From: Chara braunii
Lineage: Eukaryota; Streptophyta; Charophyceae; Charales; Characeae
NCBI GenBank assembly: GCA_003427395.1
Contig: BFEA01000132.1
Span: forward strand, 334,363-365,138
Direction: 5' to 3'
Length of the DNA: 30,776 nucleotides
Translations under genes and position numbers: made by a program
Notes under the pieces: model-generated
The model's input: only the letters and a program-made list of their open reading frames with translations
Told to the model about the DNA's origin: nothing
Databases searched by the model: none
Shown: positions 28,450 through 30,776 of the stretch, piece by piece
Position numbering within the stretch: position 1 is the first letter of the stretch
Layout: every line of letters starts with the position of its first letter

Positions 28450-29262
28450 TGCACGCTGGTTCGGGGTAAGTACAATGGCTATAAGGGGGGAGTAAGTTGG
28501 GTGGCATGCCAGAGCATGCCTTGCTTCAATACCAGTGTGTAATGTGCACTGTTGCAGGCAGGTCATGAGGGCAGACAAGATGGGACTCGAGGCTCTGCAA
28601 CTGGACGGAGCGAAGGATCTGGGATTGAGAGGAAAGGGGACGGGAAGTCAGAGAGGGAACAAAAACTTGTGACTAACTCTTGACCGCTGTTTTCCAACAG
28701 CAAAGTTTTGAACTTCGAATTTCGAAATACGTGGTACTGGGCACGCTCCTGATCTGAAGTCGTACATCCACTGGCGGTCATAGAGCTCTCAAAATGGACT
28801 GGCAAGAAACCACCCTTGGCATCATGCTGAAACAGAGGCGCTAAGGCCCTGACTCAAAAACCTACCCCAGACTGAAACTACCGATTCACCTAGAATTCTA
28901 TACGCTGTACACAAACATTCGTGTTCGCTATTTCACAAGTCCGAGGTTCACACTCATGTCCATTCCGAGCTTGAAGTTCTTCTACGTCTGGCTCCTCACA
29001 TGAGGATCTCCTAGAGCACAATTTGACCGCTACAGCCACAAAATCACGCTGCTTTGACAACAACGCCAACAATAAAATGTCACCTATACTAACTAGGGAT
29101 GATTCAAAAGAGAATACGTACAACTAGATTGTGCACTTAACCTCTATGCCAACAATAAAACGTCTAAGCAGGTAAGGCGTGGTGGTGACTTCTTTGCTTG
29201 TGAGGTCTGAAGGTGCTGGGTGACAGAGTGGTGCACACTCCACACAGTGATTGCAACTATAG
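28450..29262. other. Unassigned stretch
   Basis: No coding region or repeat family was recognised. Phrases such as CAACAATAAAA recur (29064, 29151). Confidence 0.35.
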
Positions 29263-29645
29263 TCTGAAGAGTTTTTAAAATTGGTGTTATTATTATACGA
29301 AAAGACTGGAAGATGTACTTTCAGTCTTGAACTCATTCCAAGAGAGGCTTGTTTTGCTAGATAGATAACCCAACCGGAGACACCTATCAGTTCCTAAATG
29401 TTACTCTTAGGTTGGCATCAAGCAGGAAAGTTACCATCCAAGCAAACCAAAGTCGGAAGAGTTTTTCAAATTGGTGTTATAATGTTGTTATATAAAAAAG
29501 GACTGGAAGATGTACTTTCAGTCTTCAACTCATTTTGCAAGAGGCCTGACTGCTACACATATAACCCACCTGAAGACACCTGTCAGTTCACAATGCAACT
29601 AATAGGTTGGCAGCAAGCAGGAGAGCTATCATCCAACAGAAGAGG
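29263..29645. repeat. 190-bp tandem duplication, diverged
   Basis: Two copies 190 bases apart share GAAGAGTTTTT, AATTGGTGTTAT, GACTGGAAGATGTACTTTC, AGTCTT, AACTCATT, ATAACCCA, AGACACCT, TCAGTTC and AGGTTGGCA-CAAGCAGG. Divergence is considerable (roughly 20% by eye, with indels), so the duplication is older than the one at 26330. Confidence 0.85.
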
Positions 29646-30410
29646 CCATGGTACGTCCCAGGACTGCAAGGTTTGTGACGCAAGGGGGGGAACATCGGCC
29701 CATCGCGAAGGTAGGCAACTTCTGTCAGAATAGCCATAGCGCATTCTGCTTACGAACCTGAAACAGTTGGCTGCGTTCCTTGACAATCAGGGGGGCGTAA
29801 TCAAGTGAGACATTCTCAGGATTTGCACAAAGAGGCAAATAATGGGATAATATAGCAGAAGCCTGCAATCCCTGTGAGAAGTCTGGAATCGTAGAAGGAT
29901 GAATACTTTTCGCATATAAGAACGGTTTCAAGGCAAGGGTCACTTATTCTTCCAGAGTTGGCCATAATGAATATATATTTATTATTCAGCCAAACCCTGA
30001 GTGGAGTAGAAACTTCATGGGTAGGTAGAAGGAGGTGCCGTGTCTCTGTTCAACATATGTGGAGTTCGAACAGTCTTCTGACCAGCAGGATGAGGAGCTG
30101 ATTTCACTCCTTCCAGACCAACTAATAGAAAGAAGGAAAGAACAGCAATCTCTTTCCCTTCAACGGTCTCCGCCACAGATCCTGCAACAAGATCCTTTGT
30201 CACTGGGGACCCATTTCTCTTCCCAGTGCCGTCCAGAAACTTTACCTCAGGCTCAATGTGATGGAATGAAGCAATCCTCCCACTTGGATCACAGTGGTTA
30301 CTATCAAGTTAGGAACGAGCTACCACCTGAGTGAATGCCTGCAGCTTGGCAGCCTCCCACGCAGGCTCAACTTGCTGCTTCTACATTCTACAACCACTGT
30401 AGATCCCACA
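29646..30410. other. Unassigned stretch
   Basis: No gene was recognised. Short frames on both strands lack motifs. An AT-rich patch (ATATATATTTATTATT) lies near 29970. Confidence 0.35.
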
Positions 30411-30590
30411 AAAAGGGGAAGATGCTCATTGCTACACTCAGAGAATGCAATGCTGCATACCATCCCTAAACGATAAACCATAAAACCCCTAAAAACCCAT
30501 CAAAAGGGGGAGATGCTTGCTGCTCTACTCTGAGCAGGCAATGCTACACCGGGGATACCATCCCCATCCTCTCTCTTTGATACATTCATA
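30411..30590. repeat. 91-bp tandem duplication, diverged
   Basis: AAAAGGGGAAGATGCTCATTGCT at 30411 recurs as AAAAGGGGGAGATGCTTGCTGCT at 30502. Both are followed by CTAC-CTC-GAG, GCAATGCT and ACCATCCC. Between them lies a telomere-like but short CCCTAAAAACCC segment, which I do not read as telomeric. Confidence 0.7.
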
Positions 30591-30730
30591 GATTTCTTGA
30601 ACGTGTGCAGCCTGGGGCTATGGAGTACACCATTCAACTCTCGTATAAAAATGAACAGCTTATATGATACTCAAAGCCGCGAAAACAAATACAACAGGTG
30701 ATGCATAAATAGTGGAGGCAACCAACCAAT

Positions 30731-30735
<5 letters not shown>

Positions 30736-30776
<41 letters not shown>
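30736..30776. repeat. (CT)n microsatellite at window end
   Basis: At least 20 CT units run to the last base of the window. Confidence 0.97.

Noticed and set aside
30470-30500. CCCTAAAAACCC as a telomeric repeat
   Set aside because: Only one or two imperfect units are present, within a local 91-base duplication.

Overview
This looks like nuclear DNA of a repeat-rich eukaryote, most likely a green plant or streptophyte (charophyte-like) alga. The evidence is Ty3-type retrotransposons with plant-like Gag and a probable initiator-Met-tRNA primer site, a Penelope-like retroelement of the permuted (endonuclease-first) kind known from the green lineage, a decayed U6 snRNA copy, long GA/CT microsatellites and an assembly gap. 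No convincing intact host gene is visible. The species is not identifiable by eye; a Chara-like genome would fit, but that is inference.

Layout. 1-1800: no gene seen. 1809-1900: decayed U6 snRNA copy (minus). 2075-3053: an LTR followed by a primer-binding-site-like motif, a leader and a decayed Ty3 Gag (4154-5480, plus) that carries a tiny poly(A)-tailed insertion. 5640-7780: unassigned. 7780-8070: a MITE-like element. 8194-8424: a perfect 103-bp inverted repeat. 8650-8860: LINE endonuclease scrap (minus). 8870-10465: 5'-truncated Penelope-like pieces (plus). 10466-13190: Ty3/gypsy pol fragment with RT, RNase H, integrase and C-terminal tail (minus). 13195-15905: a second, 5'-truncated Penelope-like copy (minus). 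15926-16604: hammerhead-ribozyme repeats, interrupted by 385 N. 16604-22300: the most complete Penelope-like copy (minus). 22310-22443: an inverted terminal copy of the ribozyme repeat. 23305-24235: a second copy of the first LTR. 24541-25219: GA/CT microsatellites with two related short inverted-repeat elements. 25220-30776: mostly unassigned, with several two-copy tandem duplications and one possible exon.

The most interesting system is the Penelope-like family. On the minus strand the best copy reads: GIY-YIG endonuclease, proline-rich linker, PLE reverse transcriptase, pentapeptide (AVSTA-like) minisatellite, linker with HMGDLQM-like repeats, Josephin-like cysteine protease, tandem RING-like fingers, 3' UTR, hammerhead repeat. 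The protease and RING modules recur in three separate copies, so they belonged to the ancestral element. A retroelement carrying both a deubiquitinase-like and a RING-like module is the main candidate for something undescribed. All copies are broken by frameshifts and stops, while the outer inverted repeats differ at only 2 of 105 positions.

The two LTRs share orientation. The left has a primer-site-like motif after it and the right has a purine tract before it, so 2075-24235 may be one old LTR element filled by nested insertions.
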